Assembly: GCA_946803715.1 (NCBI GenBank)
Contig: CAMPET010000181.1
Location: forward strand, 83,040 to 105,033
Source of the DNA: Beroe ovata
Taxonomy: Eukaryota > Ctenophora > Nuda > Beroida > Beroidae
Length of the DNA stretch: 21,994 bases
Direction of reading: 5' to 3'
The translations under genes and the position numbers were made by a program. This document shows, one piece after another, positions 1-9,737 of the stretch. The notes under the pieces were generated by a model. The model had not been told where the DNA came from. It did not search any database and saw only the letters and a list, made by a program, of their open reading frames with translations. Each line of letters opens with the position of its first letter. The first letter of the stretch is position 1.

Positions 1-29
<29 letters not shown>
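1..29. repeat. CA dinucleotide microsatellite at window edge
   Basis: Pure (CA)n run, reading as (TG)n on the minus strand. It lies directly after the predicted splice donor of the leftmost CFAP69-like exon, so it is intronic to that gene. Confidence 0.95.
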
Positions 30-33
<4 letters not shown>

Positions 34-34
<1 letters not shown>

Positions 35-1556
35 ACTCAGAGATAGGAAAAGTAGGAGGTGGAGTATCTCCTGGTAGACAGTTTCATCCTCCATCTTCTT
101 CAGCTCCCCACCAAATATCTCAACCACGTTGCTCTCCTCAATAGCTTTGATGTTCAGCTCGTGTCTGCATGCCTGTGGTCCTGGAGTACTGTTGTATCAC
201 GAGACCATTGACACCAATCATTGCTTAAGATTATCACCGGTTTATGATGGGAAATTTTGAATCATTGCTGTAGTAGTGGTAGGTACCTTCTGGGTATACA
301 GGCACTGGCGTACAGTAGAGACTACCAATACAGTGCGTTACAGCTATCTGGACCATAGGCATGGGTAGCTCGACCAACTTCACTGATTGGGATGAGGGTA
401 TGAGATATGACATAGGTAATATACACGTGTCAAGCACGTGTTCATTATCGGATGACGAATAATCTACACATGTGTTACTCTAACACGTACTCAATAGGTT
501 ACATGCACTAGGTAACACGTTACGGGTGACTCGTTACACGCAACGTCGTAGCGCGTACCAGGTAACACATACAGTGTACACTGTATAGGTGTAATTATAC
601 ATCCTGTACATACACACACAGCACAACAGTTCACTGTGTTTTGCGCGCCGTCTCTTACCAAGCTGGACAAGAAACTCAGAGAAGTCCTTCTCGTAGACCA
701 AGTCATCGGATGCCTTCTCCTTCAGGAACGACTTCCTGGGTGGAGCATCAGTCACATAACTGATGACACATGACTGATGACACATGACTGATGACATTCA
801 TTGCGAACTACCGGGAATGAAACAGGGTTCAGAATAACATACCCGCACAGCATGACAATTTGAACCAGTGCATTCGTGTACTCCTCGTCTTGTTTGGCAT
901 TTGACACAAGTGCGTCTATGATGTTGTAGATGATACCTAAATCCTTCAAATACTGTTGGGGTGGGTTAAGGAAAGTGTCACAGATGTTTTGTACAGATAA
1001 GAGACGCATGCTCCATTCTGATGAAATGCTAAAATGATAATATTCACCCATAATTGGTAGCCAGTTTATAACTTTTTTCCGACTTTTAACTTTATCAGAA
1101 AAAGTATGGCCAGCTTATTTCATATCCAAGTGTATAGGACGTAGCGTTTTCACACATACACACACACAGCCACAGACAAACACATACATACACAGACATA
1201 CAGACACGCATACGTCATACAAACACACTCACAATCTACTGCAGACAACAGATATCCAGAGAGGAGTGCCAAGTGTCCCAAATCTCCAGACTTCTTCTCC
1301 AGCATCCTTGTCACATGACTCAGATTCTGGATGCTGATTGGCTGGTATACACACCACACACACACACACACAAACANCACACACACACACACACACACAC
1401 GCACGCACAAACACTACGTATAAGAGTAGAGTAGGGTTCTGTTGTTTCTAGGCTGTCATCAACAATTGCGAGTTAAAGAACATATATATGTAAAGGTGTG
1501 CACCTGGTAAGGCTTCTTTTCATCAGCTTTACACCGCAGTTTCTTGTCAATTTCCA
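34..1556 (-). CDS. CFAP69-like ciliary protein, N-terminal exons (partial, runs off the left edge)
   Basis: Five exons read right to left: about 1556-1504, 1341-1229, 1028-843, 735-659 and 180-34. All have AG/GT borders and join in phase if the second ends at 1229. The peptide is helical and repeat-like. Landmarks are KKPYQPISIQNLSHVTRMLE, then an IVMLCG segment running across a splice into KSFLKEKASDDLVYEKDF, then an acidic helix starting NIKAIEESNVVEIFGGELKK. The order LxxV-xLLE, LCG-(x)-FLKxKxSDE and LxxLG recalls the N-terminal armadillo-like region of CFAP69, a sperm-flagellum and olfactory-cilium protein. The match is from memory and about 30 residues longer between the first two landmarks than I expect. 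The start codon is not found; the first exon's acceptor (1557-1558) is weak. The 3' end lies outside the window. Another armadillo-type protein is possible. Confidence 0.5.
1354..1401. repeat. CA microsatellite interrupted by an N
   Basis: (CA)n tract with one ambiguous base at 1377. It lies in the short intron just before the second CFAP69-like exon. The N inside a simple repeat suggests an unresolved repeat length or a contig join. Confidence 0.9.
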
Positions 1557-2280
1557 CTTGATGAGAATACCATAAGTATGGGGAATTTGGGGTGTGTTGT
1601 TTGCACTTTGCACCGCTTCATCCACCATTCCCGTGCACTTCGTCACGGTTCATTTCACTTGTCCCATAACGCATAGTCCAGTCATCAATCATCATCCCCT
1701 AGTAGTCTAGTTGCTACCTGACAGAACTTGTACACTCTTTACCAGCTTATCCTGTTCGTGGTGTAATTTGCCGACTTTTCGAATACTTTGTCAATAGGGT
1801 GTTGAGCCCATTGAGTGCAATGCCATTTGTACATTTTGTACATTGTACAATTCGATAGCAATAGCTATACTTGTCTTTGAACAATATTTCCCCAGTTCAT
1901 TTCTTCAGTATTTAATGTTCATGAAGACAGGAACATAGGAACCATGTTTTCAAAACCATCTAAAGAGCCCTCGCCTGTCGCTCGCAGCGGAATCTTTGCA
2001 CAGAATTCATGGAAAACAACTGCGATTTCCCAGAAACATTGCTCTAAAATTATGCTCATCATGGGTGCACCGTGAATAGAGTATTTTACAACCGTCTCAC
2101 TCCACCAAGTGCGAACATATTATATTGGGATCATCCAAAATAACCGTGAAATGCGATAAGTCATTATCATGCCCTGATTACTTTTCTTTGACAATAATTT
2201 TATCGGTTTCATCATTTCTGCGTTATATAATGCATTCCTCATGAATACCCGTCGACCAATTTTCGCACTTTAATCGAATG
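1557..2280. other. Intergenic region between divergent genes, no gene seen
   Basis: This lies between the first recognised CFAP69-like exon and the first coding-like stretch of the LDLa/CUB locus. It must hold the missing 5' exon and promoter of the minus-strand gene. An ATG at 1635 (minus) opens a frame as far as 1505, but splicing that frame to the next exon gives an early stop. No RNA gene or clear repeat was found. Confidence 0.5.
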
Positions 2281-2289
2281 TTTTGCAAA

Positions 2290-2460
2290 TAGAAATTATC
2301 GAATGCGACTCTGTGGCGCGAGGTGGTACCATCGTAACACTCATACCCAGCAGTATATCACTGGAGCAGCTTCCTTCACCAGATCATTCAGGAATGAACC
2401 TCATGGACCGTATTCGGGCAGTGGAGACAATGAATTGTCTCTCCGTAATCTGTAATCAAT
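2290..2460 (+). other. Possible exon with CUB-like sequence upstream of the LDLa gene
   Basis: After a possible acceptor (TTTTGCAAATAG, ending about 2291), one plus frame reads RLCGARWYHRN, then ITGAASFTRSFRNEPHGPYS, before a stop at 2454-2456. The order LCG ... I(T/S)GxxSFTxxFR recalls the C-terminal half of a CUB domain. CUB modules precede LDLa and a TM helix in Neto-type membrane proteins, so these could be upstream exons of the 3325-4321 gene. No matching first half of a CUB domain and no sure donor site were found. The call is tentative. Confidence 0.22.
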
Positions 2461-3324
2461 GCTCGATAACCAGATAATCAGTAATCTAGACGCGTTTAAA
2501 CACAGATTAGCTCGGTTTCGTGTAGGATTGTCTTTCACGTGTTTTGGCTGCCTAAAGAATGTCGACAATGACCGTTGATTCTCTTTGTATCGACCATCGT
2601 ATCTCTGACCACATTGTATCTAGAAAAGAATTTACCGGTGACAATGTCATTCATAGGACTGTGGAAAGTATACTTGCTGTCACACTGTCAAGTTAGTCAC
2701 GGTGTGAGAAGTGGTGTGAGGAGTGGTGGGTCGAATCTCACACCACTATATACCCCACTCCCATGATCCAGCTCCCCACTACGGTATTGCCGACACCTAC
2801 AACAATAACCTCGCGGGGTAGACACAGCTCGTATTATTGTAGACAGTGGAAGTTATCTGTGGCCGTTGTCATGACACCGAGAAGGTTGATCCTCCAGGTA
2901 CGGACCTGCCGCCGGGTGTGCCAATTATCTCGGATAATTGGCCGCGAGGAGGCATAATTATAATACACACACTCGCAAACAATGGGTTCAATTTCATTAG
3001 ACTTGTATTATACTCCATTCAGGAATTTGTTTTAAACACCATATATCGGCTCATTGTCTCTTAAATCTGTTCGATTTAAGCGGGTTTGATATTTGCCAAT
3101 TTCCCAAACTCGTCATCAATATTATGTTGCCATCCAAATGTTTGATGGGCTTTCGCACATAATGTGGAATACCTACTCCCCGTATGAGTAACATCCTAAA
3201 ACTGCGTCAAATTTGACGCAGTTTACACTGGAACCATCCTAATCTAATCCCTCACGTATTGTAGGAGCTATGACACGCAAGTTGAAGGACATATTCTCTG
3301 ACCGACACAATTCCGACTAATACC
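2461..3324 (+). other. Region upstream of the LDLa exons, no exon established
   Basis: This should contain the signal-peptide exon and any further extracellular exons of the LDLa protein if the gene is intact. A peptide APHYGIADTYNNN near 2771-2811 and a frame containing PPGTDLPPGVPIIS near 2890-2935 look partly coding, but I could not join them with acceptable introns. An inverted repeat AGTGGTGTGAG / CTCACACCACT lies at 2710-2720 and 2737-2747. Nothing else is supported. Confidence 0.4.
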
Positions 3325-4321
3325 ATGAAGAATAGGAGTGGGAGGTGTAGTCTGTATTCAGTGCCGTGCAATGACAACAATGGGTGTTACTCTGTCGACG
3401 ACATGTGTGACGGGTTCAAACAGTGTGCAGATGGGACAGACGAGGTGAGTGACACGAGGGGATGTACACGATCAATGATCAGGGCAGTAGTTTACTGATG
3501 ATTTCGTCATAATGAACTATAACGTGACGTGATGATGAATCATCGCTGATCTCCATCACAAGAAATGATCATAGTTAAGGTTCTCTCTGACATATGATTA
3601 CCAAGTCGTATTTCAGGTTTCGTGTGGACAGACAACCCAGCCAGATGGTTCTGACATTACAACAAGTCCTGTAGGGTGCCCCTCAGAAGTGAGCATAATC
3701 TTGTTCAGTTAATCTTCAGTCAGTCTTCAGCTAGTCTTCAACAAATTTGCTGAATTATGAGACAATAGGAAGAAATTGTCGTATCCATGTCTGAACTCTG
3801 ATCACCCTCTCCTTCTTCAGGCGTCGTGTCTCGATTTCAACGATCGTCGGATATGTCTCAGAGACCAGGATCTCTGTGACGGAGTGTTCCAGTGTCGCGA
3901 GGGTTTCGATGAGTCCTCGTGCGCGCCACACCGGAACCCCTACATCCTACCTACACTCGTGTCACTGGGCGGCGTGTTTCTCATCGTGATAGTCATGTGT
4001 ATCGTGTACAAACTCTGTGTATACCGGTACACCAGCAATTCAGTCGCCACTTCCAACAGAGTGAACAATGATCAATCGACTTCGTGTTCGACCGTCTTTT
4101 TGAAGAGACAATGCGGTGGCGGAGACACCGAAACGTGTCTCCAGATGCACCAGCTGGAGCCGAGTGATAAGAGCGAGACAAGCGTGACCGAGGCATGTCT
4201 CACGGCTGAGAGCAGGGAACAGTGTGTCCAATTCCCGTCACAGGACGAGGCAGAGGACGAGGAGGCAGATGACGAGGGAAGTGTCACAAGTAGCAGCAAC
4301 TGGGTCTCAACCACCATATGA
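3325..4321 (+). CDS. LDLa-module type I membrane protein, C-terminal part (three exons)
   Basis: Exons 3325-3444, 3617-3688 and 3821-4321 have good splice sites (donors GTGAGT and GTGAGC; acceptors TTTCAG and CTTCAG) and are all in phase 0, giving 230 residues. The first LDLa module spans exons 1 and 2: Cys 8, 15, 21, 28, 34 and 43, with the Ca-binding DGFKQCADGTDE. A second, shorter one, with CLRDQDLCDGVFQC and FDESSC, is in exon 3. A hydrophobic helix follows (from YILPTLVSLGG to MCIVYK), then a cytoplasmic tail of about 120 residues with an acidic stretch. The tail ends in STTI, a class I PDZ-ligand form. LDLa modules bind ligands extracellularly with calcium. The ATG at 3325 gives no signal peptide, so upstream exons are probably missing from this model. 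It may be a receptor or co-receptor of Neto or CUB-LDLa type; the ligand is unknown. Confidence 0.72.
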
Positions 4322-5447
4322 TCATATAGGAGGAGAAAACATCGTTTTATCCCCGCATCGAGACAAGTGTCAGAGAGTGTCGATAGTGATTCCAAAACAG
4401 CATGATTTATATTGTGCTGGAGATATGCGTCCACGTTTAAACGATACTTCACATTCTTAGTTCACACTATATCGTTTGATAATAGAGGCACAACGATTAG
4501 GATTTTCAGAGAAGTGCGAACAGCGAATGCGGGATTGTTCACCAGTATTAATATTCGATGAACTGAGACCGAATGCCCGCGTTTGTGGCGAACGGTTCAA
4601 GGAGAAAGGACTTGATTTTATTCACATTACAGATAAGCAGGCGAGATGCAACTAATTTTATAGCACTTCTTTACCGTTTGAGTTTATTTAAGTCAATGTA
4701 AACTGTAAATTGTGATTAAACTAAATTAATTTTTGATTAACTTAAGCGTTTCCCTGTGAATTTCGAACCGCCTATAGCTAAACTTGAAGATATATTAATC
4801 ATTAGGTATGCAAAACTGTTAATGCTGTATTCAAAGGATACAAATCCATTGCAGTATCGATCACATATTTTCTTCACCGCTCTTGAGTGCCTCTCTTTGA
4901 CTTTTTTCTGAAATGAAGACAATGTATCTCAAATATCAACGGTGCAATTCGACCACTATTCAATCGGAACAAAATATTGATCGTTATGTTCGCACGCTCC
5001 TATTGCCAAATGACGTTCGGTCCAACATTTCAACATCACAATGATATCGTGAAGCAAAATAGAGATAATTTGCCATAAGAAGCATCTCATTGCAAGGTGA
5101 AGTGACGGTAAACTGAGAATATTGGCGTTGCTATGACAACTAAACCAATCACCATGCTGTTGAAGGACGGAGATTGCAGGTACACGGGTGTGGTTTCATT
5201 ATGTAAACTATTCATGTAACTCTTTCTGTAATCCGGTAATCAGGGTTTTTTTTGGATAATTTCCGTATAATCAAATAATTAAAGCCCGGTGATAAGTATC
5301 AGTGATGACCCAATCGTGTGGAACCATTACCATCGCGAAATATGGCATTGGCATGTGACTATGTGAGTGCGCGTGCGCGAAATTGCGCTTTTTGTTACAC
5401 AAAAGTAACGCAATTTGTGTTCTACACACGCATTCGTGATAGCGCGT
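4322..5447. other. 3' flank of the LDLa gene and intergenic DNA
   Basis: This AT-rich stretch lies between the stop of the LDLa gene and a MITE-like element. Part must be 3' UTR, but I see no canonical AATAAA close to the stop. No conserved ORF, tRNA or strong repeat was found on either strand; the small ORFs are short and composition-driven. Confidence 0.5.
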
Positions 5448-5709
5448 TACCTTAACAGTAGATGAATCCCCAAATTGACCGGCACTTGTAACAAAATAGA
5501 GTGGCAAATTTGGGGCACTTTAACGAGTTCTGCCGACTTTGACTGACTCAGTGTAATTGTAGGATTGCATAAGAGGCTGCCAAAAGTGATTTTGAAGCGC
5601 ATGATGACATGTTGACACCGTGGTGACACCATGGTGTCACCATGACGAAAATTTTCAACATGCCCCANTATTTGCCGGTTAATCTGGGGATTCATGAACT
5701 CTACCTTAA
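5448..5709. mobile_element. hAT-like MITE, 246 bp, with 8-bp target duplication
   Basis: TACCTTAA occurs at 5448-5455 and again at 5702-5709. Between them, the left end (5456, CAGTAGATGAATCCCC) and the right end read in reverse complement (GAGTTCATGAATCCCC) match at 13 of 16 positions. The inverted similarity continues inward through AAATTGACCGGCA / AGATTAACCGGCA. An 8-bp duplication and ends starting with (C/G)AG fit hAT-derived non-autonomous elements. There is no coding capacity. An N lies at 5668 inside the right arm. Confidence 0.75.
5621..5642. repeat. Perfect 22-bp palindrome inside the MITE
   Basis: TGGTGACACCA is followed directly by TGGTGTCACCA, its reverse complement, with no spacer. 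The half-site contains GGTGTCA, the core of the AAGTGGTGTCA repeat family found elsewhere in the window. Confidence 0.95.
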
Positions 5710-5757
5710 AGTTGCAAAATGAGGCCTATTTTATCACACTATGTCACAGTAACCACT

Positions 5758-6096
5758 GTCAAGAACACGTTCGATTATAAGGTGGTGTCAACGCAGCAAA
5801 TATAAAGTCAGCATATATAAAGCCAGTGGTTCCCTAAGAACTTTCAAAAGCGCTGCCAGACAAAGACGGTAAGAAAAAACAAAAAACCTGCCTGGAAAAA
5901 GGTAAAGGGAAATGCCTGAATGAGGTAAGCCATCACAATGGGCTAATGCATTGCCTATAGCAGTGTTGCCGTCTGTCCCGTCTGTAGCAGATGAGTCAGT
6001 GCATGCATTCCGACATTCCATAGTCGATGTGATGCATGACGACAAAGTGGTGTCAAGGACACGTTCGATTACGAAGTGGTGTCAATGCATATAAAG
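5758..6096. repeat. Direct repeats of the AAGTGGTGTCA family flanking a 240-bp segment
   Basis: A ~48-bp unit at 5758-5807 (GTCAAGAACACGTTCGATTA, then a GGTGGTGTCAA motif and ATATAAAG) recurs at 6052-6096 (GTCAAGGACACGTTCGATTA, then AAGTGGTGTCAA and ATATAAAG). The segment between carries GCATGCATTCCGACATTCCA, which resembles sequence in the repeat cluster in IFT70 intron 5 (15335-15363). This is a dispersed non-coding family; its class is unknown. Confidence 0.7.
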
Positions 6097-6189
6097 GTCC
6101 TTCAGCTATTGTCATGTCACACAGAGATAGGGAGATCATCATATATAACATATATATGTGATATTGGCACATCATCACTGCCTACTCAC

Positions 6190-6496
6190 AGAGTGCGGGT
6201 CAGTCAGGAGATTCAATACTTTCTCTAAAGTCATGTCCATTTTGGGCGGCTGCTGGCGTTCCACGAAACTCCTCGTACCCTGAAAGAACAATAGTTCAGC
6301 AATCATAATAAAATGTCCCGAATGCTCACTCACTTAATGAGAGTCCCTTATCAATGAATGAGTTGTATGGGATGCCTCCATTCTTTGGGGATGAGTACAT
6401 CTCATTCGAGACAAAGTCTTACTTACTGTATCATACTGCATGTTACTGCCCATCAGAGGGTACCGCTGTACCTCAATCTGCTCCATTATCATACGC
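6190..6496 (-). CDS. Two exons of an unrecognised minus-strand gene
   Basis: Exon 6496-6427 (acceptor ATATAG, donor GTAAGT) and exon 6279-6190 (acceptor CTTTCAG, donor GTGAGT) join in phase 0. They read MIMEQIEVQRYPLMGSNMQY, DT, then GTRSFVERQQPPKMDMTLEK and VLNLLTDPHS. The first ATG lies at 6492, two bases into codons after the acceptor, so this may be the N-terminus. The end of the second exon is a short amphipathic helix. Consensus donors and a clean reading frame support real exons, but I recognise no family and found no following exon to the left. They could be 5' exons of the CFAP69-like gene, which would place the LDLa gene inside an intron, or a separate gene divergent from the 7TM receptor. 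Confidence 0.45.
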
Positions 6497-6760
6497 CTAT
6501 ATAGGATGTCAATAGTTATTCAGAGTCAGTTAGCGCATGACATTTTGATGTAAGATGAGTTAACAGCGAGAATACACCAATTCTCATCATGGCACTATGA
6601 GAACTTTCAAAGCTTCAAGCACAACAAAATCTCCCTGATGATGCGCTGTGATTCTTTATTCCCAAAAACAAAACATCCAATTATCTACCCCGACACATAC
6701 ATAAAAGCCATAAAAGCAAGAGAACTGAATGGTTCCTGTAAGTCTATTCTTCAGGAAAGC

Positions 6761-6768
6761 TATAAAAG
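6761..6768 (+). promoter_or_regulatory. TATA box of the 7TM receptor gene
   Basis: TATAAAAG lies 47 bp before the ATG at 6808, implying a transcription start near 6790 and a 5' UTR of only about 15-20 bases. Related ATAAAAG sequences at 6700-6716 lie further upstream. Confidence 0.6.
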
Positions 6769-6807
6769 ACGCGGTTTTCTTTTCGTTCCTAGAAATCATC
6801 TCTGAGG

Positions 6808-9012
6808 ATGACGTTCAACAGATTCGTGTACCTTCTAGCTGTGGTGATCGCCCTGGCTCTTGCGTCTAACGTGAACATTGTGGATTACTACGCCGACACT
6901 CACCTCTGGAATGAAAAATCTGACACTCCACACAATCCTAGAGAGACATGTTATGAAAAGTCTATCAAAACTAGAGTCGGATTCAACAGAGACCTTGGTG
7001 AGATTTCAGGAACATCATCATGCCTTTTCCATTTTGATGCATCGAACATACTGTTTCAATGGGAACTGAGTCCAATCGCAAGGAGTATGCTGGCAGGAAA
7101 GTCAGATTTCATTGATCTGGACTGGCATTGTCGGTATAACAAAACAGATCTGATTTGTGATGGCTCCTCAAACTGCCTGACTGATGAGTGTAACTGTGGA
7201 GCGGAACAAGCTGATGTATTCTACTGTGCTGATGGAAAAGGATGTATCACATTTGATAAGTTGTGCAACAACGTACAGGACTGTTTCGATGGGTCGGATG
7301 AATGTTTCTGTCCTGGACATGTTGTACTCTATAACATAACTTCAACACTGACAAAAGTTTGTCTCTCTGAGCATTTTCTATGTATGGATAACCTTTTCTC
7401 CTCAAATTATCAATTCAGGAGTCAATTTCAATGCAGTAACCCAAACATTCTGGTTAAGACAAATCCACTTTACGAGTGTTTATCTGAAGCCCTCAATACC
7501 GAAATGTATATCAAGTTCTATGAGTCGAGAGAGTTCATATTGCCATACTGCGAAGTCAACTGCTCCCATATTGATGGTTTTTCCAAAGGAAACTGGCAAC
7601 ACTTCTGCAGTAGTGTCACCACAGGTGAATCATATGATTATATATTCCTATGTGACGAACAGTTCTTCCACGTTGGTTCCATTTGTGACGGTTTGATTGA
7701 TTGCAAATCAGGCTATGATGAGAGTGGGTGCCCAGGAAGGTTCTACTGTGACCCAGAACTTGCACCTACTAGTTGGATAGAAATGAGCCGAACTTGTGAC
7801 AATATAAAGGACTGTGCAAATGGAGCTGACGAGTGTATTGCTTCTTGTTCCACCGAGTTCCTTAGTTCCTCAGATTCCCTCATTAAATCAAAATATTTGA
7901 TAGTCCTGATTATAATCTTAGGTATTTCAATAATACTCCTGAATGGACTGCAGATAAGGAAATGCTGGACAGAGCCATGTACTTTTGCCATCAAGAAGAG
8001 TGAGCAGTTGTTCCTCATGAATACTTTCTTGTATGATTTGCTTATGGGATTCTACTTGATATGCATAGTTATTGCTACATTTGTCATTGAATTTAAGGGG
8101 ATGTATTGCAAGTTAGAGCGAGATTGGAGATCGAGTTGGGGGTGTTCAGGGCTTGGTGTTCTGTTCTCTGCATCTTCACATGGTTCACTACTCACGATAG
8201 CAGTTATGAGTTATACTAGGTACAAGGTCTGTAATGAAATCGGTTTTCATGTCCAGAAAAGGTTTTCGGTGGCTGCTTTGGCTGCTCTGAACATCCTTAA
8301 TTGGTCTCATTCCATTCTGCCTCTGTTGCCTCTAGATGAAATACAAGATATATTTAGAACCGAGATTTACTTCAAAGATTTGAGACTCAATCCTTTCTTT
8401 GCACATAATCCCATCAACAAGACTCGCCTCTCCATTGTCCTCAGAGGAATGTTCAATGAAAGCATCAGTGGTAATACATATAAAATGATCAACAAGATGA
8501 GGGAGACGATTTCAAAAGGAGCCATTTTCGATTTTGAAGAGATAAGTTACTATGGTAATACAGGCTTGTGCATTCACAATGTTTTCAAATCACAAGGTTC
8601 TTATGCTGCATACAAAATCATTTACTGCATAGTCATCACAATCGTGTTGGGAATCATCTTAGTTACATATGGGAATATTGTCCTGAACAAGCGCAAGTTG
8701 AGAAAAGTGCTGAATGCAAATGGGGAGGTGAATATCCAAGCTTCAAAGCCAGAGAAAGTATCCATAACTGTTAAGGTTGCCCTAATGATTGGTTCCCAAA
8801 TATTTTGCTGGTTGCTATTTATTTCCACAGTAATTTTCTATGAGTACATTATCAGGGAGCCAGCATCATCATTAGTGTTTGAAATCTTTGCACTTTTTGT
8901 GATTCCAGTCAACAGTCTGCTCAACCCAATATTTTATGGGGAGATCTATAAGAAAGTGGTATTATTGCTAAAGTTTTCTCTGCATAAACTTTTGGCAAGT
9001 ATGATGAACTGA
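6808..9012 (+). CDS. LDLa-containing 7TM receptor (divergent LGR/rhodopsin-class GPCR), single exon
   Basis: One uninterrupted 734-residue frame. Residues 1-20 form a signal peptide. The ectodomain holds a degenerate Cys-rich module (~107-130) and LDLa modules at about 139-166 (CNNVQDCFDGSDEC), 281-308 (CDGLIDCKSGYDESGC) and 313-343 (CDNIKDCANGADEC). Seven hydrophobic helices follow, at about 362-384, 401-428, 445-472, 485-508, 599-626, 652-681 and 687-711. Rhodopsin-class marks are Cys446 and Cys588 (TM3-ECL2 disulfide), TRY at 470-472 in place of DRY, Cys667-Trp668 in TM6 without the usual proline, and NPIFY at 706-710. Relaxin-type LGRs combine LDLa, leucine-rich repeats and 7TM; here no LRRs lie between. 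The role is probably plasma-membrane sensing of an extracellular ligand through a G protein, by family only. The start is supported by the signal peptide and the TATA box. Confidence 0.85.
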   Translation: MTFNRFVYLLAVVIALALASNVNIVDYYADTHLWNEKSDTPHNPRETCYEKSIKTRVGFNRDLGEISGTSSCLFHFDASNILFQWELSPIARSMLAGKSDFIDLDWHCRYNKTDLICDGSSNCLTDECNCGAEQADVFYCADGKGCITFDKLCNNVQDCFDGSDECFCPGHVVLYNITSTLTKVCLSEHFLCMDNLFSSNYQFRSQFQCSNPNILVKTNPLYECLSEALNTEMYIKFYESREFILPYCEVNCSHIDGFSKGNWQHFCSSVTTGESYDYIFLCDEQFFHVGSICDGLIDCKSGYDESGCPGRFYCDPELAPTSWIEMSRTCDNIKDCANGADECIASCSTEFLSSSDSLIKSKYLIVLIIILGISIILLNGLQIRKCWTEPCTFAIKKSEQLFLMNTFLYDLLMGFYLICIVIATFVIEFKGMYCKLERDWRSSWGCSGLGVLFSASSHGSLLTIAVMSYTRYKVCNEIGFHVQKRFSVAALAALNILNWSHSILPLLPLDEIQDIFRTEIYFKDLRLNPFFAHNPINKTRLSIVLRGMFNESISGNTYKMINKMRETISKGAIFDFEEISYYGNTGLCIHNVFKSQGSYAAYKIIYCIVITIVLGIILVTYGNIVLNKRKLRKVLNANGEVNIQASKPEKVSITVKVALMIGSQIFCWLLFISTVIFYEYIIREPASSLVFEIFALFVIPVNSLLNPIFYGEIYKKVVLLLKFSLHKLLASMMN

Positions 9013-9257
9013 TGGACTATCAGCAGTTAAACATGTTGAGCTTAATTAGTTAGATAATATTGGACATAACGTGTAAGACTGCACTTGGATTGAAATGAAA
9101 TAGAGTGAACAAAATGTGAAAAAAATGCGAGAGTGCACTTTCTCAGCTAATTCATGTGATATATTTTCAATTTCGTCTCGCGTCTGTTCAATCTGTTTCT
9201 TTTATTTTTAAATCAGATACACCATGTGAGTTATGTCAACCTATGCTGCTGCCTGCT

Positions 9258-9294
9258 AATAAAATTCTGTTCTGTGATCTGCTGTATCAATAAA
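9258..9294 (+). terminator. Polyadenylation signals of the 7TM receptor gene
   Basis: Two canonical AATAAA hexamers lie at 9258-9263 and 9289-9294, about 250-280 bases after the stop codon. They imply a short 3' UTR ending near 9280-9320. Confidence 0.65.
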
Positions 9295-9737
9295 CGTTTA
9301 ATGAAAGGTTTTCATCCTTCAATCTTCTTGTTGGCATGGTATTGATGAACCACCCAGCATTCAATCACCCAACAGTTAACACTACTTTCAGGTCATAATG
9401 AAATATCGCATAAGATTCGTGACCTCTCACGTGTGTACGATGTCAAAGGTTTTGATTGCACACGGTTGAATTCAGTTGGTAGTTTGTTTCAAGAATTTGT
9501 TTCGTTCATCATGCATGTGTGTATAATGCAATTGACGTTGTTATAGAGCGATCCAAATGATGCAGAGGCAAAAGAAATCAGAATACAGCATGAAGTTTTG
9601 TCTTGTCCTAGAATAAATAGTCCGCCACCCCTGTTTCCCAAAAACTGACTGTGAAGTCATCAGCTCATGTAAGAGAAATAATTATTTGTGTTAGAGAAAC
9701 ATGAATTCAGCAGTGGTAAATCCATTCTTCAATGTTT
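9295..9737. other. Intergenic DNA after the receptor gene
   Basis: AT-rich sequence with no ORF above background on either strand, no RNA gene and no obvious repeat before the long hairpin. Confidence 0.5.

Noticed and set aside
234-797. Minus-strand ORFs of 67, 71 and 87 codons beside the CFAP69-like exons
   Set aside because: Only the 735-659 part is an exon; the rest are intron or out-of-frame extensions.
4072-4452. 126-codon minus-strand ORF antisense to the LDLa gene
   Set aside because: It overlaps exon 3 of a well-supported plus-strand gene and is rich in Ser/Leu runs that mirror the acidic tail codons. It is a shadow frame.
4224-4460. 78-codon plus ORF overlapping the LDLa stop codon
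   Set aside because: It is a second frame of the acidic tail (Arg/Thr/Gln-rich by complement) without family features.
5788-6045. 85-codon minus ORF between repeats
   Set aside because: No splice context or domain; it lies in DNA between two copies of the dispersed repeat.
7743-8018. Minus ORF antisense to the 7TM receptor
   Set aside because: It is the complement of LDLa and TM1 codons and has no features of its own.
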